A stretch of DNA of 64,000 nucleotides from Planosporangium thailandense (GTDB taxonomy: Bacteria; Actinomycetota; Actinomycetes; Mycobacteriales; Micromonosporaceae): contig NZ_JAATVY010000001.1 of the NCBI RefSeq assembly GCF_011947195.1, positions 124,001-188,000 of the forward strand, given 5' to 3'. The notes below the pieces were generated by a model. That model saw nothing but the letters and a program-made list of their open reading frames with translations, had not been told where the DNA came from and did not search any database. This document shows, in pieces, positions 18,193 to 27,415 of this stretch (its first letter is position 1; each line of letters opens with the position of its first letter). Position numbers and translations under genes: made by a program.

Positions 18193-19545
18193 ATGCTGAC
18201 GCTGGATGAGCTGCGCACGGCGGTGGCCGCGGGCACGATCGACACGGTCGTCCTCGCGATAGCCGACATGCAGGGCAGATTGCAGGGCAAGCGGTTCCAC
18301 GCCCGTCACTTCCTCGACGAGGTGGTCAAGAACGGCACCGAGGGCTGCAACTACCTGCTCGCCGTCGACGTCGACATGAACACCGTCGACGGGTACGCGA
18401 TGTCGAGCTGGGCGAGCGGGTACGGCGACTTCGCCATGGTGCCCGATCTGGACACCCTGCGGCGCACCCCGTGGCAGCCGGGCACCGCGCTCGTGCTCGC
18501 CGACCTCGCCTCGCTCGACGGCGCGCCGGTCGTCGCGTCGCCGCGCCAGATCCTGCGCCGCCAGCTGGAGCGGCTGGGTGAGCGCGGGCTCGTCGCGTAC
18601 GCCGGCACCGAGCTGGAGTTCATCGTCTACCGGGACTCCTACGAGGGCGCCTGGCGGCGCGGGTACCGCGACCTCACGCCGGTCAACCTGTACAACGTCG
18701 ACTACTCGCTGCTCGGCACCGCCCGCGTCGAGCCGCTGCTGCGCCGCATCCGCAACGAGATGGCCGACGCGGGGCTGCAACCGGAGAGCGCCAAGGGCGA
18801 GTGCAACCTCGGCCAGCACGAGATCGCGTTCCGCTTCGCCGACGCCCTCGCCTGCGCCGACAACCACTCCGTCTACAAGAACGGCGCCAAGGAGATCGCC
18901 GCCCAGGAGGGCATGGCGCTCACCTTCATGGCCAAGCCCAACCAGCGGGAGGGCAACTCCTGTCACATCCACTTCTCGCTGCGCTCCGACAGCGGAGAAG
19001 CGGTCTTCGGAGAAGGCGACGGCCACGGTATGTCGACGCTGATGCGCCAGGCACTGGCCGGGGTACTCGCGACCATGCCCGAGTTCACCCTCCTGTACGC
19101 GCCGAACATCAACTCGTACAAGCGCTACCAGCCGGGCTCGTTCGCCCCGACCGCGGTGCGCTGGGGCACCGACAACCGGACCTGCGCGCTGCGCGTGGTT
19201 GGGCATTCGGCGGACGCGCTGCGTTTCGAGAACCGGGTGCCCGGCGGCGACGTCAACCCGTACCTGGCGATCGCGGCGATGGCGGCCGGCGCGCTGTACG
19301 GCATCGAGAACGCACTCGAGCTCGAGGACCCGTGCACCGGCAACGCGTACGCCGACGCGAGCGCGCCCCGCGTGGCCGGGACCCTGCGCGAGGCGGCGGA
19401 GCGCTGGGAGTCCTCGGCGGTCGCCCGGGAGGCCTTCGGTGCCGAGGTGGTCGACCACTACGCCAACTACGCCCGGGTCGAGCTGGCGGCGTTCGACGCC
19501 GCCGTCACCGACTGGGAGCTGTACCGCGGTTTCGAGAGGTTGTAG
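18193..19545 (+). CDS. glnA4: Glutamine-synthetase-like gamma-glutamyl amine ligase (GlnA4 type)
   Basis: ATP-dependent ligase of the glutamine-synthetase fold, 450 residues. It has the metal-binding GTELEFIVY near 137-145, KPNQREGNSCHIHFSL near 249-264 and RFENRVPGGDVNPYL near 345-359. It lacks the adenylylation loop of GlnA1. Homologues (GlnA4 of Streptomyces, Rv2860c of M. tuberculosis) glutamylate amines, not ammonia; Streptomyces GlnA4 is reported to use ethanolamine. Neighbours for aldehyde oxidation and glutamyl hydrolysis support amine catabolism over nitrogen assimilation. The ATG has GGAAGAGG upstream. The next gene starts four bases after the stop. Confidence 0.85.
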   Translation: MLTLDELRTAVAAGTIDTVVLAIADMQGRLQGKRFHARHFLDEVVKNGTEGCNYLLAVDVDMNTVDGYAMSSWASGYGDFAMVPDLDTLRRTPWQPGTALVLADLASLDGAPVVASPRQILRRQLERLGERGLVAYAGTELEFIVYRDSYEGAWRRGYRDLTPVNLYNVDYSLLGTARVEPLLRRIRNEMADAGLQPESAKGECNLGQHEIAFRFADALACADNHSVYKNGAKEIAAQEGMALTFMAKPNQREGNSCHIHFSLRSDSGEAVFGEGDGHGMSTLMRQALAGVLATMPEFTLLYAPNINSYKRYQPGSFAPTAVRWGTDNRTCALRVVGHSADALRFENRVPGGDVNPYLAIAAMAAGALYGIENALELEDPCTGNAYADASAPRVAGTLREAAERWESSAVAREAFGAEVVDHYANYARVELAAFDAAVTDWELYRGFERL

Positions 19546-19548
19546 AGC

Positions 19549-20904
19549 ATGCAGGTGATCAATCCGGCGACCGAGGAGGTCGTCGCGGACGTCGAGGCGG
19601 CGGGCCTGGCGGAGACCGACGCGGCGATCGAGCGCGCGGCAGCCACCTTCCCGGCCTGGCGGGCGGTGGCGCCCGGCGACCGGGCCCGGCTGCTGCGCCG
19701 GTTCGCGGCCCTGGTCGACCAGCACATCGACGAGCTGGCCGACCTGGAGGTGCGCAACTCCGGGCACACCATCGGCAACGCCCGGTGGGAGGCCGGCAAC
19801 GTCCGCGACGTGCTCGACTACTACGCGGGGGCGCCGGAGCGGCTGACCGGCCGGCAGATCCCGGTACCCGGTGGCCTGGACGTGACGTTCCACGAGCCGC
19901 TCGGGGTGGTCGGCGTGATCGTGCCGTGGAACTTCCCCATGCCGATCGCCGGCTGGGGCTTCGCCCCGGCCCTCGCCGCCGGTAACACTGTCGTGCTCAA
20001 GCCGGCGGAGCTGACCCCGCTGACCGCGATCCGGCTGGCCGAGCTGGCGTGCGAGGCCGGCATCCCGCAGGGCGTCTTCACGGTACTGCCGGGCAAGGGC
20101 TCGGTGGTGGGGCAGCGCTTCGTCACCCACCCGGCGGTACGCAAGGTCTGCTTCACCGGTTCGACCTCGGTCGGCAAGCAGATCATGGCGGGCTGCGCCG
20201 ACCAGGTGAAGCGGGTGACCCTGGAGCTGGGCGGCAAGAGCGCCAACATCGTGTTCGCCGACGCCGACCTGGAGGCCGCCGCGGCCGCCGCGCCCGGCGG
20301 GGTGTTCGACAACGCGGGGCAGGACTGCTGCGCGCGCTCGCGCATCCTGGTCGAGGCCTCCGTGTACGACCGGTTCCTGGAGCTGCTCGAGCCGGCCGTC
20401 AAGGCGTTCCGGTGCACCGACCCGGCCGACGAGTCGGCGCAGATGGGCCCGCTGATCTCGGCCAAGCAGCGGGAGGTCGTCAGCTCCTACGTGGACGGTG
20501 CCGACGTCGCCTTCCGGGGTGACTGCCCGTCCGGCGCGGGGTTCTGGTACCCGCCGACGGTCCTGCTGGCCCGCGACGGCCGCGAGCGGCACTGGCGCGA
20601 GGAGGTCTTCGGTCCGGTCGTGTCCGTGCTGCCCTTCACCGACGAGGCGGAGGCGCTCGCCATCGCCAACGACACCGAGTACGGCCTGTCCGGCTCGATC
20701 TGGACCCGCGACGTCGGCCGGGCGATCCGGGTGGCGCGGGGCGTCGACTCGGGCAACCTGAGCGTCAACTCGCACTCCTCGGTGCGGTACTGGACCCCGT
20801 TCGGCGGGATGAAGCAGTCCGGCCTCGGCCGTGAGCTGGGCCCCGACGCCCTCTCCTCCTTTACGGACATCAAGAACGTCTTCATCAGCACTCAGCAGTC
20901 ATGA
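19549..20904 (+). CDS. aldC: NAD(P)-dependent aldehyde dehydrogenase
   Basis: Oxidises an aldehyde to the acid; in this cluster the likely substrate is the gamma-glutamylated aldehyde. The 451-residue product carries VPWNFPMPI near 124, the LELGGKSANIVF segment with the general base Glu near 225, and the catalytic cysteine in GQDCCARSR near 260. It is slightly shorter than the 480-500 usual for the family, with a trimmed N-terminus. The gene begins four bases after glnA4, so they are in one operon. The symbol follows the M. tuberculosis neighbour (Rv2858c) and is tentative. Confidence 0.88.
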   Translation: MQVINPATEEVVADVEAAGLAETDAAIERAAATFPAWRAVAPGDRARLLRRFAALVDQHIDELADLEVRNSGHTIGNARWEAGNVRDVLDYYAGAPERLTGRQIPVPGGLDVTFHEPLGVVGVIVPWNFPMPIAGWGFAPALAAGNTVVLKPAELTPLTAIRLAELACEAGIPQGVFTVLPGKGSVVGQRFVTHPAVRKVCFTGSTSVGKQIMAGCADQVKRVTLELGGKSANIVFADADLEAAAAAAPGGVFDNAGQDCCARSRILVEASVYDRFLELLEPAVKAFRCTDPADESAQMGPLISAKQREVVSSYVDGADVAFRGDCPSGAGFWYPPTVLLARDGRERHWREEVFGPVVSVLPFTDEAEALAIANDTEYGLSGSIWTRDVGRAIRVARGVDSGNLSVNSHSSVRYWTPFGGMKQSGLGRELGPDALSSFTDIKNVFISTQQS

Positions 20905-20923
20905 TCTGATAGGGGAGAAGTAA

Positions 20924-21688
20924 GTGGACAGGTTGCGGGACCGCGTCGCGGTAGTCACCGGGGGCGGCAGCGGCATCGGCCTCGCCACCGCGCGGCGGTT
21001 CGCCGCCGAGGGCGCGAAGGTGGTCGTGGTCGACCTCAACCCGGACGCCGGTGCGGCGGCGGCCAAGGAGGTGGGCGGCGAGTTCGTCGCCTGTGACGTG
21101 TCGGCCGAGCAGTCGGTCGCCGAACTCTTCGACGGCGTGGTCGACCGCCACGGCCGGGTGGACATCGCGTTCAACAACGCCGGCATCTCCCCGCCCGACG
21201 ACGACTCGATCCTCACCACCGGGCTGGACGCCTGGGAGCGGGTCAACCGGGTCAACCTCACCAGCGTCTACCTGTGCTGCAAGTACGCCCTGCCCCACAT
21301 GCAGCGGCAGGGCAAGGGATCGATCATCAATACCGCGAGCTTCGTGGCGCTGATGGGTGCGGCGACCTCCCAGATCGCGTACACGGCGAGCAAGGGCGGG
21401 GTCCTCGCGATGACCCGCGAGCTGGGCGTCCAGTTCGCCCGCGAGGGGATCCGGGTCAACGCCCTGTGCCCCGGACCGGTGTCCACGCCGCTGCTGCAGG
21501 AGCTGTTCGCCAAGGACCCGGAGCGGGCCGCCCGCCGGCTGGTGCACGTACCGATGGGCCGGTTCGCCGAGCCCGAGGAGATCGCGGCCGCGGTGGCGTT
21601 CCTGGCCAGCGACGACGCGTCGTTCATGACCGCGTCGGCGTTCGTCGTGGACGGCGGCATCACCGGCGCGTACGTCACGCCGCTGTGA
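20924..21688 (+). CDS. Short-chain dehydrogenase/reductase
   Basis: A 254-residue classical SDR: NAD(P) motif GGGSGIGLATA (residues ~12-22), NNAG near 85, the catalytic Ser near 140 and YTASKGG near 152. Annotated homologues are called 3-oxoacyl-ACP reductases, but context suggests oxidation of an alcohol group, for example in a gamma-glutamylated amino alcohol, to the aldehyde used by the upstream dehydrogenase. GTG at 20924 has AGGGGAG upstream. Its stop overlaps the hydrolase start (GTGA). Confidence 0.87.
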   Translation: MDRLRDRVAVVTGGGSGIGLATARRFAAEGAKVVVVDLNPDAGAAAAKEVGGEFVACDVSAEQSVAELFDGVVDRHGRVDIAFNNAGISPPDDDSILTTGLDAWERVNRVNLTSVYLCCKYALPHMQRQGKGSIINTASFVALMGAATSQIAYTASKGGVLAMTRELGVQFAREGIRVNALCPGPVSTPLLQELFAKDPERAARRLVHVPMGRFAEPEEIAAAVAFLASDDASFMTASAFVVDGGITGAYVTPL

Positions 21689-22440
21689 GCGACGGTAAGA
21701 GGCCCGTCATCGGCCTGACCACGTACGCGGAGGAGGCCCGGTTCGGGCACAACGAGACCGTCGCCGCGGTCCTGCCGATGTCGTACGTACGATCCGTGCA
21801 CGCCAGCGGCGGTCGGGCCGTGCTGATCACCCCGGATGCCCCCGACGTCGACGCGCTCGACGGGCTGGACGCGATCATCTTCACCGGCGGTTCGGATCTG
21901 GGGCCGGCTCTCTACGGGGAGCCGCCCCACCCGGCCACCTACGTCCGGCCGGAGCGGGACGCCGCCGAGCTGCTACTGGTGCACGCGGCGGTCGCCGCCG
22001 ACCTGCCGGTGCTGGGCATCTGCCGTGGCATGCAGCTGCTGACCGTCGCGTACGGCGGTCGGCTGCACCAGCACCTGCCCGACCTCCTGGGCCACGACAA
22101 CCACCGGCCCGCCACCGGTCCGAAGTACGGCACGCACCCGGTGCGCCTCGCCGCGGGCAGCGCCTGCCACCGCATCCTGGGTGACACGGTCATGGTCAAC
22201 TCGCTGCACCACCAGGGCGTGCAGGATCCGGGGCGGTTGACGCCCACCGGGTGGTGCCCCGAGGACGAGCTGATCGAAACGGTGGAGGACCCGGAGCGGA
22301 CGTTCGTCGTCGGCGTGCAGTGGCATCCGGAGGAGACCTCCGACCTGCGGATGTTCGCGGCGCTGACGGCCGCGGCGGCCGCCCGGCGGGCCGTTGCCGC
22401 CGACCGGCCCACGGATGGCGTGCCGTCGATGCCGTTGTAG
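21685..22440 (+). CDS. Class I glutamine-amidotransferase-like gamma-glutamyl hydrolase (PuuD family)
   Basis: A 251-residue hydrolase of the peptidase C26 family. The nucleophilic cysteine is in GICRGMQLL near residue 112 and the His-Glu pair in VQWHPEE near 211-217. PuuD of Escherichia coli splits gamma-glutamyl-GABA; here the enzyme would recover glutamate at the end of the amine pathway. GTG at 21685 overlaps the SDR stop by four bases. It is the last gene of the cluster, before map. Confidence 0.88.
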   Translation: MSDGKRPVIGLTTYAEEARFGHNETVAAVLPMSYVRSVHASGGRAVLITPDAPDVDALDGLDAIIFTGGSDLGPALYGEPPHPATYVRPERDAAELLLVHAAVAADLPVLGICRGMQLLTVAYGGRLHQHLPDLLGHDNHRPATGPKYGTHPVRLAAGSACHRILGDTVMVNSLHHQGVQDPGRLTPTGWCPEDELIETVEDPERTFVVGVQWHPEETSDLRMFAALTAAAAARRAVAADRPTDGVPSMPL

Positions 22441-22457
22441 GCGGCTACGCTGGGTGC

Positions 22458-23315
22458 ATGACCGTCCGTGCCCCCCTGAAGCCTGGAAAGCAGACCCCCT
22501 GGCGGCAGGTGCCGCCGCACATCGAGCGCCCGGAGTACGTGGGACGCAAGGGGCCCCGGCCCAACCGGGGATCCGATGTCCAGACCCCGGAAACGATCGA
22601 GAAGATGCGCATCGCCGGGCGGCTCGCGGCGCAGGCCACGCAGTTGGCGGGTGAGTACTGCAAGCCCGGTGTCACCACGGACGAGATCGATCGCGTCGTC
22701 CACGAGTTCCTGTGCGACCACGGTGCGTACCCCTCGACGCTCGGGTACAGGGGCTTCCCCAAGTCCTGCTGCACCTCGCTCAACGAGGTGATCTGTCACG
22801 GCATCCCGGACTCGACGGTGCTCGAGGACGGCGACATCATCAACGTCGACGTGACCGCGTACATCCACGGCGTGCACGGCGACACCGACGCGACCTTCTG
22901 CGTCGGCAACGTCTCCGAGGAGGCGCGCCTGCTCGTGGAGCGCACCCACGAGGCGATGATGCGCGGCATCAAAGCGGTCGCGCCGGGCCGGCCGATCAAC
23001 GTGATCGGCCGGGTCATCGAGTCGTACGCCAAGCGCTTCGGGTACGGCGTGGTCCGCGACTTCACCGGGCACGGAATCGGCGAGACGTTCCACTCGGGCC
23101 TGTACATCCCGCACTACGACAACCCGGCGCTGACGACGGTCATCGAGCCCGGGATGACGTTCACCATCGAGCCGATGATCACGCTCGGCACGCACGAGTA
23201 CGAGATGTGGCGCGACGGCTGGACCGTGGTGACCCGGGACCGGAAGTGGACCGCGCAGTTCGAGCACACGCTGGTGGTGACCGAAGACGGGTCGGAGATC
23301 CTGACTCTTCCGTAG
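22458..23315 (+). CDS. map: Methionine aminopeptidase, type 1 with N-terminal extension
   Basis: Removes initiator methionine from nascent proteins. The 285-residue length equals M. tuberculosis MapB (MetAP1c), including ~40 extra proline-rich residues at the N-terminus. Metal ligands are visible in [19 protein letters not shown] (two Asp), [10 protein letters not shown] (His), TIEPMI (Glu) and QFEHTLVV (Glu). There is no Shine-Dalgarno; TACGCT (22446-22451) ends six bases before the ATG, predicting a leaderless mRNA separate from the amine operon. Confidence 0.95.
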   Translation: MTVRAPLKPGKQTPWRQVPPHIERPEYVGRKGPRPNRGSDVQTPETIEKMRIAGRLAAQATQLAGEYCKPGVTTDEIDRVVHEFLCDHGAYPSTLGYRGFPKSCCTSLNEVICHGIPDSTVLEDGDIINVDVTAYIHGVHGDTDATFCVGNVSEEARLLVERTHEAMMRGIKAVAPGRPINVIGRVIESYAKRFGYGVVRDFTGHGIGETFHSGLYIPHYDNPALTTVIEPGMTFTIEPMITLGTHEYEMWRDGWTVVTRDRKWTAQFEHTLVVTEDGSEILTLP

Positions 23316-23325
23316 GATCGTCGGC

Positions 23326-24111
23326 GTGACGCACACGAGCGACGAAACGGTACAGAAGGCTAATACCGCCCCGGCGGGGACGCGCGGCACGAGGACCGAC
23401 CGGGACGCCAGCCCGGCGGCCCACGACGAGGCGCACCACACGGACGTGTCGGGCGGCTGGCTGCGGCCGGCGGTCTTCGGCGCCATGGACGGCCTGGTCA
23501 CCAACATCTCGCTGATCGCCGGCGTGGGCGGTGGCGGGGTCAGCCCGCACAGCATCGTGCTGACCGGCGTGGCCGGCCTGGTGGCCGGCGCGATCTCGAT
23601 GGGCCTGGGCGAGTACACGAGTGTGCGCACGCAGAACGAGCAGGTCGAGCACGAGGTCGCCAAGGAGCGCCGCGAGCTGGAGCGCAACCCGGTGGCCGAG
23701 GCCAAGGAGCTGGCCGAGGTGTGGATCAAGCGGGGCCTGCCGCCGGAGCTCGCCCACGAGGTGGCGACCGCCCTCAGCCACGACGTCGACCAGGCGCTGC
23801 GGGTGCACGCGCAGGAGGAGCTGGGCATCGACCCCCACGACACGCCCAGCCCGTGGGTCGCGGCGGTCTCGTCGTTCGTGTGCTTCTCGGCCGGCGCGCT
23901 GGTGCCGCTGCTGCCCTACCTGTTCGGGTCGCACGCGCTGTGGCTGGCGCTGGTCGCGGGCGCGATCGGGCTCTTCGTCGCCGGTGCGCTCACCGCCCGG
24001 TTCACCAACCGGCCGTGGTGGAGCAGCGGCCTGCGCCAGTTCGTGCTGGGCATCGCCGCGGCCGGGGTCACATACGGCATCGGCCGGGCGGTGGGCGCGA
24101 GCGTCGGCTGA
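23326..24111 (+). CDS. VIT1/CCC1-family iron/manganese transporter
   Basis: A 261-residue membrane protein. FGAMDGLVTNISLIAGV near residue 52 and MGLGEYTSVRTQNEQVEHEV near 92 are the hallmarks of the CCC1/VIT1 family, which moves Fe2+ or Mn2+ out of the cytosol. A hydrophilic metal-binding helix region lies at about 100-170, and three hydrophobic segments follow. The 45-residue polar N-terminus contains several His and Asp residues. TAGGAT (23313-23318), overlapping the map stop codon, ends seven bases before the GTG start, so leaderless transcription is likely. Confidence 0.88.
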   Translation: MTHTSDETVQKANTAPAGTRGTRTDRDASPAAHDEAHHTDVSGGWLRPAVFGAMDGLVTNISLIAGVGGGGVSPHSIVLTGVAGLVAGAISMGLGEYTSVRTQNEQVEHEVAKERRELERNPVAEAKELAEVWIKRGLPPELAHEVATALSHDVDQALRVHAQEELGIDPHDTPSPWVAAVSSFVCFSAGALVPLLPYLFGSHALWLALVAGAIGLFVAGALTARFTNRPWWSSGLRQFVLGIAAAGVTYGIGRAVGASVG

Positions 24112-24137
24112 CGGTGTCCCGGGGCCGGGGTCGCCGA

Positions 24138-24608
24138 CTACCGCGGCTCCAGCCGGAAGATCCGCAGGTCCCGGCCGCCCGCGCGCCGCTCGTACGTGCG
24201 GTACGCCGGCCAGGTCGAAAGCGCCAGCCGCCACAGCCGGTCCCGCTCGGCGTCGGTGACGAGCGTCGCGCGTACCGGGATCGGGGTGCCGTCGACGCTC
24301 GCGATGGCGTCAGGGTCGGCGAGCAGGTTCGCCGACCAGGCCGGGTGGTGTGCCTGTCCCCAGTTGGAGCCGATGACGACGAACGCATCGCCGTCGCGGG
24401 CGTACAACAGGGGCTGGGTGCGCGGCTGGCCGCTCTTGCGGCCGGTGGTCGTCAGCAGCAGCGACGGCAGCCCGTGGCGGCCGATCGCCGACCAGCGGCC
24501 GCCGGTGCGCCGCGCGAGCCAGCGGTCGACGGGCACGAGCCGGCGGGCGGTGGCCGCGAACCACGCCTGGTGGCCCAGTCGCCTGATCAGGGACGTGTAT
24601 GCATTCAT
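24138..24608 (-). CDS. Deazaflavin (F420)-dependent nitroreductase-family protein
   Basis: A 156-residue protein of the F420H2-dependent Ddn/FDR-A family, a split beta-barrel. The conserved LLLTTTGRKSGQPRTQPLLY block (residues ~51-70) and GSNWGQAHHPAWSANL (~79-94) form the F420 site in characterised members. Physiological substrates are usually quinones; the substrate here is unknown. ATG at 24608 is chosen because conserved residues start right after it. It is the distal gene of a minus-strand run, 57 bases past the ABC permease. Confidence 0.88.
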   Translation of the reverse strand: MNAYTSLIRRLGHQAWFAATARRLVPVDRWLARRTGGRWSAIGRHGLPSLLLTTTGRKSGQPRTQPLLYARDGDAFVVIGSNWGQAHHPAWSANLLADPDAIASVDGTPIPVRATLVTDAERDRLWRLALSTWPAYRTYERRAGGRDLRIFRLEPR

Positions 24609-24664
24609 GGCGTTCAGTCTGGGGTCGGCGGGTGGCCGGGGACCAGCCCCGGCCACCGCGGGTC

Positions 24665-27415
24665 TCACAGACGCCGCTCAACCGGTAGGCGCGAGCGGGT
24701 GAGAAGGCCGGCGCCGAGCATCGCAATCGCGGGTACGACCAGCAGCGCGACCGTCAGGTTCAACCAGGGCACCGTGATCGGGTATGGCGGCGGGGCCGGC
24801 CAGGTGTCGGCGTAGCGGTGGTTCAGCGCGGCCAGCACCGCGACGGCGGCGCCCAGACCGGCCCCGGCCCCGAGTACCGAACCCAGCCCGGCGATCACCC
24901 CGCTCTGGCTCAGCGAGAGCCGCCGCCGCACGCCCGGCGAAGCGCCGACCGCCGCGAGGGTGGCCAGGTCCGGGCGGCTGTCGGCGGCGGCCAGCCCGGT
25001 CGCGATGCCGGCCGCGCCGAGCGCGATGACCGCCGCCGCGACGCTCAGGACCGTCATGATGAGACCGCTACCCTTGGCCGGCCCGTCCTCCACCGACCAC
25101 GCGTAATGCCCGTCGAGGCGGTGCAGGCCGGCGGCCAGCCGGTCCCGCTCGGCCTGCGTCGGCACGTGGACCGTCGCCGCTACGAGCCCTTTGACCTGCT
25201 GCTCCAGGCCCGTTTGCCGGGCGATCGTGGGGGAGATGATCGCCTGGGCGGTGGCCGTCCCGCCGTCGAGGGCGTACCCGCGCGCCCGCACCGACGTCCG
25301 CAGCGCGGGTGGCCCCGGCACGGCCCCGGCGAGCGGGTGGATCGCGAGCTCGATCGTGACCTCGTCGTTGTCGACGTAGCGGTGGTCGAAGACCACGACG
25401 CCGCCGGCGCGCAGCGTCTCGACCGCGCGGTGGAGTTCGTCGCCGCTGGCGCCGGTGAGCGTCGCCAGGCGGGTGCCGTCGTCCACCACGAACGGCACGT
25501 CGACGACGCCGTACGACCATGAGGCCTTGGTGCGGCAGCGCGGGTCGTGGGCGGCGGCCCGCTGCTCGGCGATGGTCAGTTGCCGAGCCTCGTCCTGGTC
25601 CAGGTACGGGCAGCGCCGGGCGGTGGGCATGCTCAGTCGGGGCTCGCAGGCCGCCTCGGACTCGGCGGGCCGGCACTCGGCACCGACCACGGGCACGACC
25701 TCGCGGGTGGCGAGGCTCGTGCGCAGCAGTTCGGCCGCCGCGCCGACGGGTGGTGACGAGGTGGCCGCGTCGCCCGAGGGGTCGTCGAACCGCACGCTCG
25801 CGTACCCGTGCGGCAGGGACGGTTCGTACTGGCCCCGCTGCTGAAGGTCGACGCCGCCCTGGTAGGTGGCGAGCGCCACGCTGCCGGCGACCGCGGCCAT
25901 CACCGCGGAGATCGCCGGGGCCGCGGCGGCGCGGTTGCGCGCGGTGTCGCGCAGCGCGATCCGCGCTGAGAGCGGCAGGATCCGAGCCATCCGGGCGACA
26001 AGTCCGACGAGTGCCGGAGTACACAGCACCAGGCCGAACTCGGCGACGACCAGCCCGGCGAGGATGAGCGGCGTCGAGACCCGCCAGGCGCCGAGGTCGC
26101 CGAGGGCCGCGCCGGATGCCGCCAGTACGGTGCCGAGGACGAGCCACCGCTTGCGGGACCGGGTGGCGCCCCGGCGGCCGGCGAGCGCGGCGACCACGTC
26201 CTGCCGGGCCGCCACGAAAGCCGGTACCGTGGCCGCGAGCAGCGCTGTGGTCACCGCGAACGCCGCGATTCCGGCGAGCGCCAGGGGGAAGACCCGGTAC
26301 CCACCCGCACGGGAGTGGGCCAGGTACTCCTCCACCGGCCATCGGGCGGCGAAGGCGACCGCGATGCCGACGACGATCCCGGCGATTGCGCCGGCGCCGC
26401 CCAGCACCACCCCGTCGGCGAGCACCACCCGGCGCAGGTGCGCGGGGGTCGCGCCGTTCGCGGCCAGCAACGCCAGGTCCCGCTGGCGGCGCCGGGCACC
26501 GACGGCGAACGCCGGCCCGGCCAGCAGGACGATCTCCAGTACCGCCATGCCGACGACGAGCGCCCCCAGCGACACGTTCTCCGTCGTCACCGAGCCGCCC
26601 TGTACAACCGGGACGACCTCGCTCGCGGCGGGCGGATGGCGCACCACGTCCCGCGACAGGGCCACCACGCCGCGCTGGTTGAGCCGCTTGACGTCGGACC
26701 AGCGCAGGGGAGCGGGGGTGTCCACCAGCAGGCGTTCACCGGCGTTCGAGACCGCTTTGCCGGACGGTGGATGAGCCGGATCGAACAGCGCGAGCTCGCG
26801 GAGCCGGTCGGGGAACTCGACGACGCCGACGACCCGGTACCGCTGCCCGTCGGGCAGGCGCAGCGTGCCGCCCACGCCGGCGCCGGTGCGGGTGACCGCC
26901 TGCCGCGACAGCGCCACCTCGCCGGGGCCGTGCGGTGCCCGTCCACCGCGCAGCACGGCCATGCCCCGCGTGATCGGGTTGGTCAGGTCGAGGGCTCGCC
27001 CCTCTATTTCGCCGACCCCGGTCGCGGTGTCGACCTGCACGGCGAACGTGACGTCAGGGACTATCCGGCTTCCCGGCGGCAGTGCCGCCCGCACGGCGTC
27101 CCGGGCCGCGGCCGCGTCCAGGTCGGCCGGCGGGGGCTCCTCGCCATTGTCCCGGGCCCAGATCAGCCGGTCCGGCTCCTGGTGTACCGGCCCGTCGGCG
27201 GCCTGGATCACCACAGCGTCTGCGGCTCCCGCCATGCGCTCCAGCTTCTCCATCGGCCGCAGCGTGAACATGTCCACCGTGACCGCGGCGAAGGCGAGTG
27301 CGGCGACCGGCAGCCCGATCATGGCGATGACCAGCGTCGACCGGCCCTTGCTGCGCCGGGCCTCGCGGCGGGCGACCCGTAGCGCGGCGTGCCATCCGCT
27401 CCACAACCGGCTCAC
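24665..27415 (-). CDS. ABC transporter permease, FtsX/MacB-like, double FtsX domain
   Basis: A 916-residue membrane protein. After a basic N-terminus and one membrane segment (residues ~22-44) comes a large extracytoplasmic domain. A first FtsX bundle follows (~285-470), then two further segments, a second extracytoplasmic domain (~540-780) and a final three-helix FtsX bundle to the end. This is the architecture of permeases for lipoprotein or peptide export and mechanotransmission. GTG at 27415 overlaps the ATPase stop (GTGA), making them one transporter. The cargo is unknown. Confidence 0.85.
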   Translation of the reverse strand: MSRLWSGWHAALRVARREARRSKGRSTLVIAMIGLPVAALAFAAVTVDMFTLRPMEKLERMAGAADAVVIQAADGPVHQEPDRLIWARDNGEEPPPADLDAAAARDAVRAALPPGSRIVPDVTFAVQVDTATGVGEIEGRALDLTNPITRGMAVLRGGRAPHGPGEVALSRQAVTRTGAGVGGTLRLPDGQRYRVVGVVEFPDRLRELALFDPAHPPSGKAVSNAGERLLVDTPAPLRWSDVKRLNQRGVVALSRDVVRHPPAASEVVPVVQGGSVTTENVSLGALVVGMAVLEIVLLAGPAFAVGARRRQRDLALLAANGATPAHLRRVVLADGVVLGGAGAIAGIVVGIAVAFAARWPVEEYLAHSRAGGYRVFPLALAGIAAFAVTTALLAATVPAFVAARQDVVAALAGRRGATRSRKRWLVLGTVLAASGAALGDLGAWRVSTPLILAGLVVAEFGLVLCTPALVGLVARMARILPLSARIALRDTARNRAAAAPAISAVMAAVAGSVALATYQGGVDLQQRGQYEPSLPHGYASVRFDDPSGDAATSSPPVGAAAELLRTSLATREVVPVVGAECRPAESEAACEPRLSMPTARRCPYLDQDEARQLTIAEQRAAAHDPRCRTKASWSYGVVDVPFVVDDGTRLATLTGASGDELHRAVETLRAGGVVVFDHRYVDNDEVTIELAIHPLAGAVPGPPALRTSVRARGYALDGGTATAQAIISPTIARQTGLEQQVKGLVAATVHVPTQAERDRLAAGLHRLDGHYAWSVEDGPAKGSGLIMTVLSVAAAVIALGAAGIATGLAAADSRPDLATLAAVGASPGVRRRLSLSQSGVIAGLGSVLGAGAGLGAAVAVLAALNHRYADTWPAPPPYPITVPWLNLTVALLVVPAIAMLGAGLLTRSRLPVERRL

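Noticed and set aside
18166-20775. 869-residue minus-strand open frame across glnA4 and aldC
   Set aside because: It is the mirror of two clear plus-strand genes, lacks any recognisable domain, and arises because stop codons are rare in GC-rich antisense frames.
23845-24137. Horizontal acquisition of the 23326-29768 block
   Set aside because: Base composition and codon use match neighbours, and no integrase, tRNA target or direct-repeat boundary is seen.
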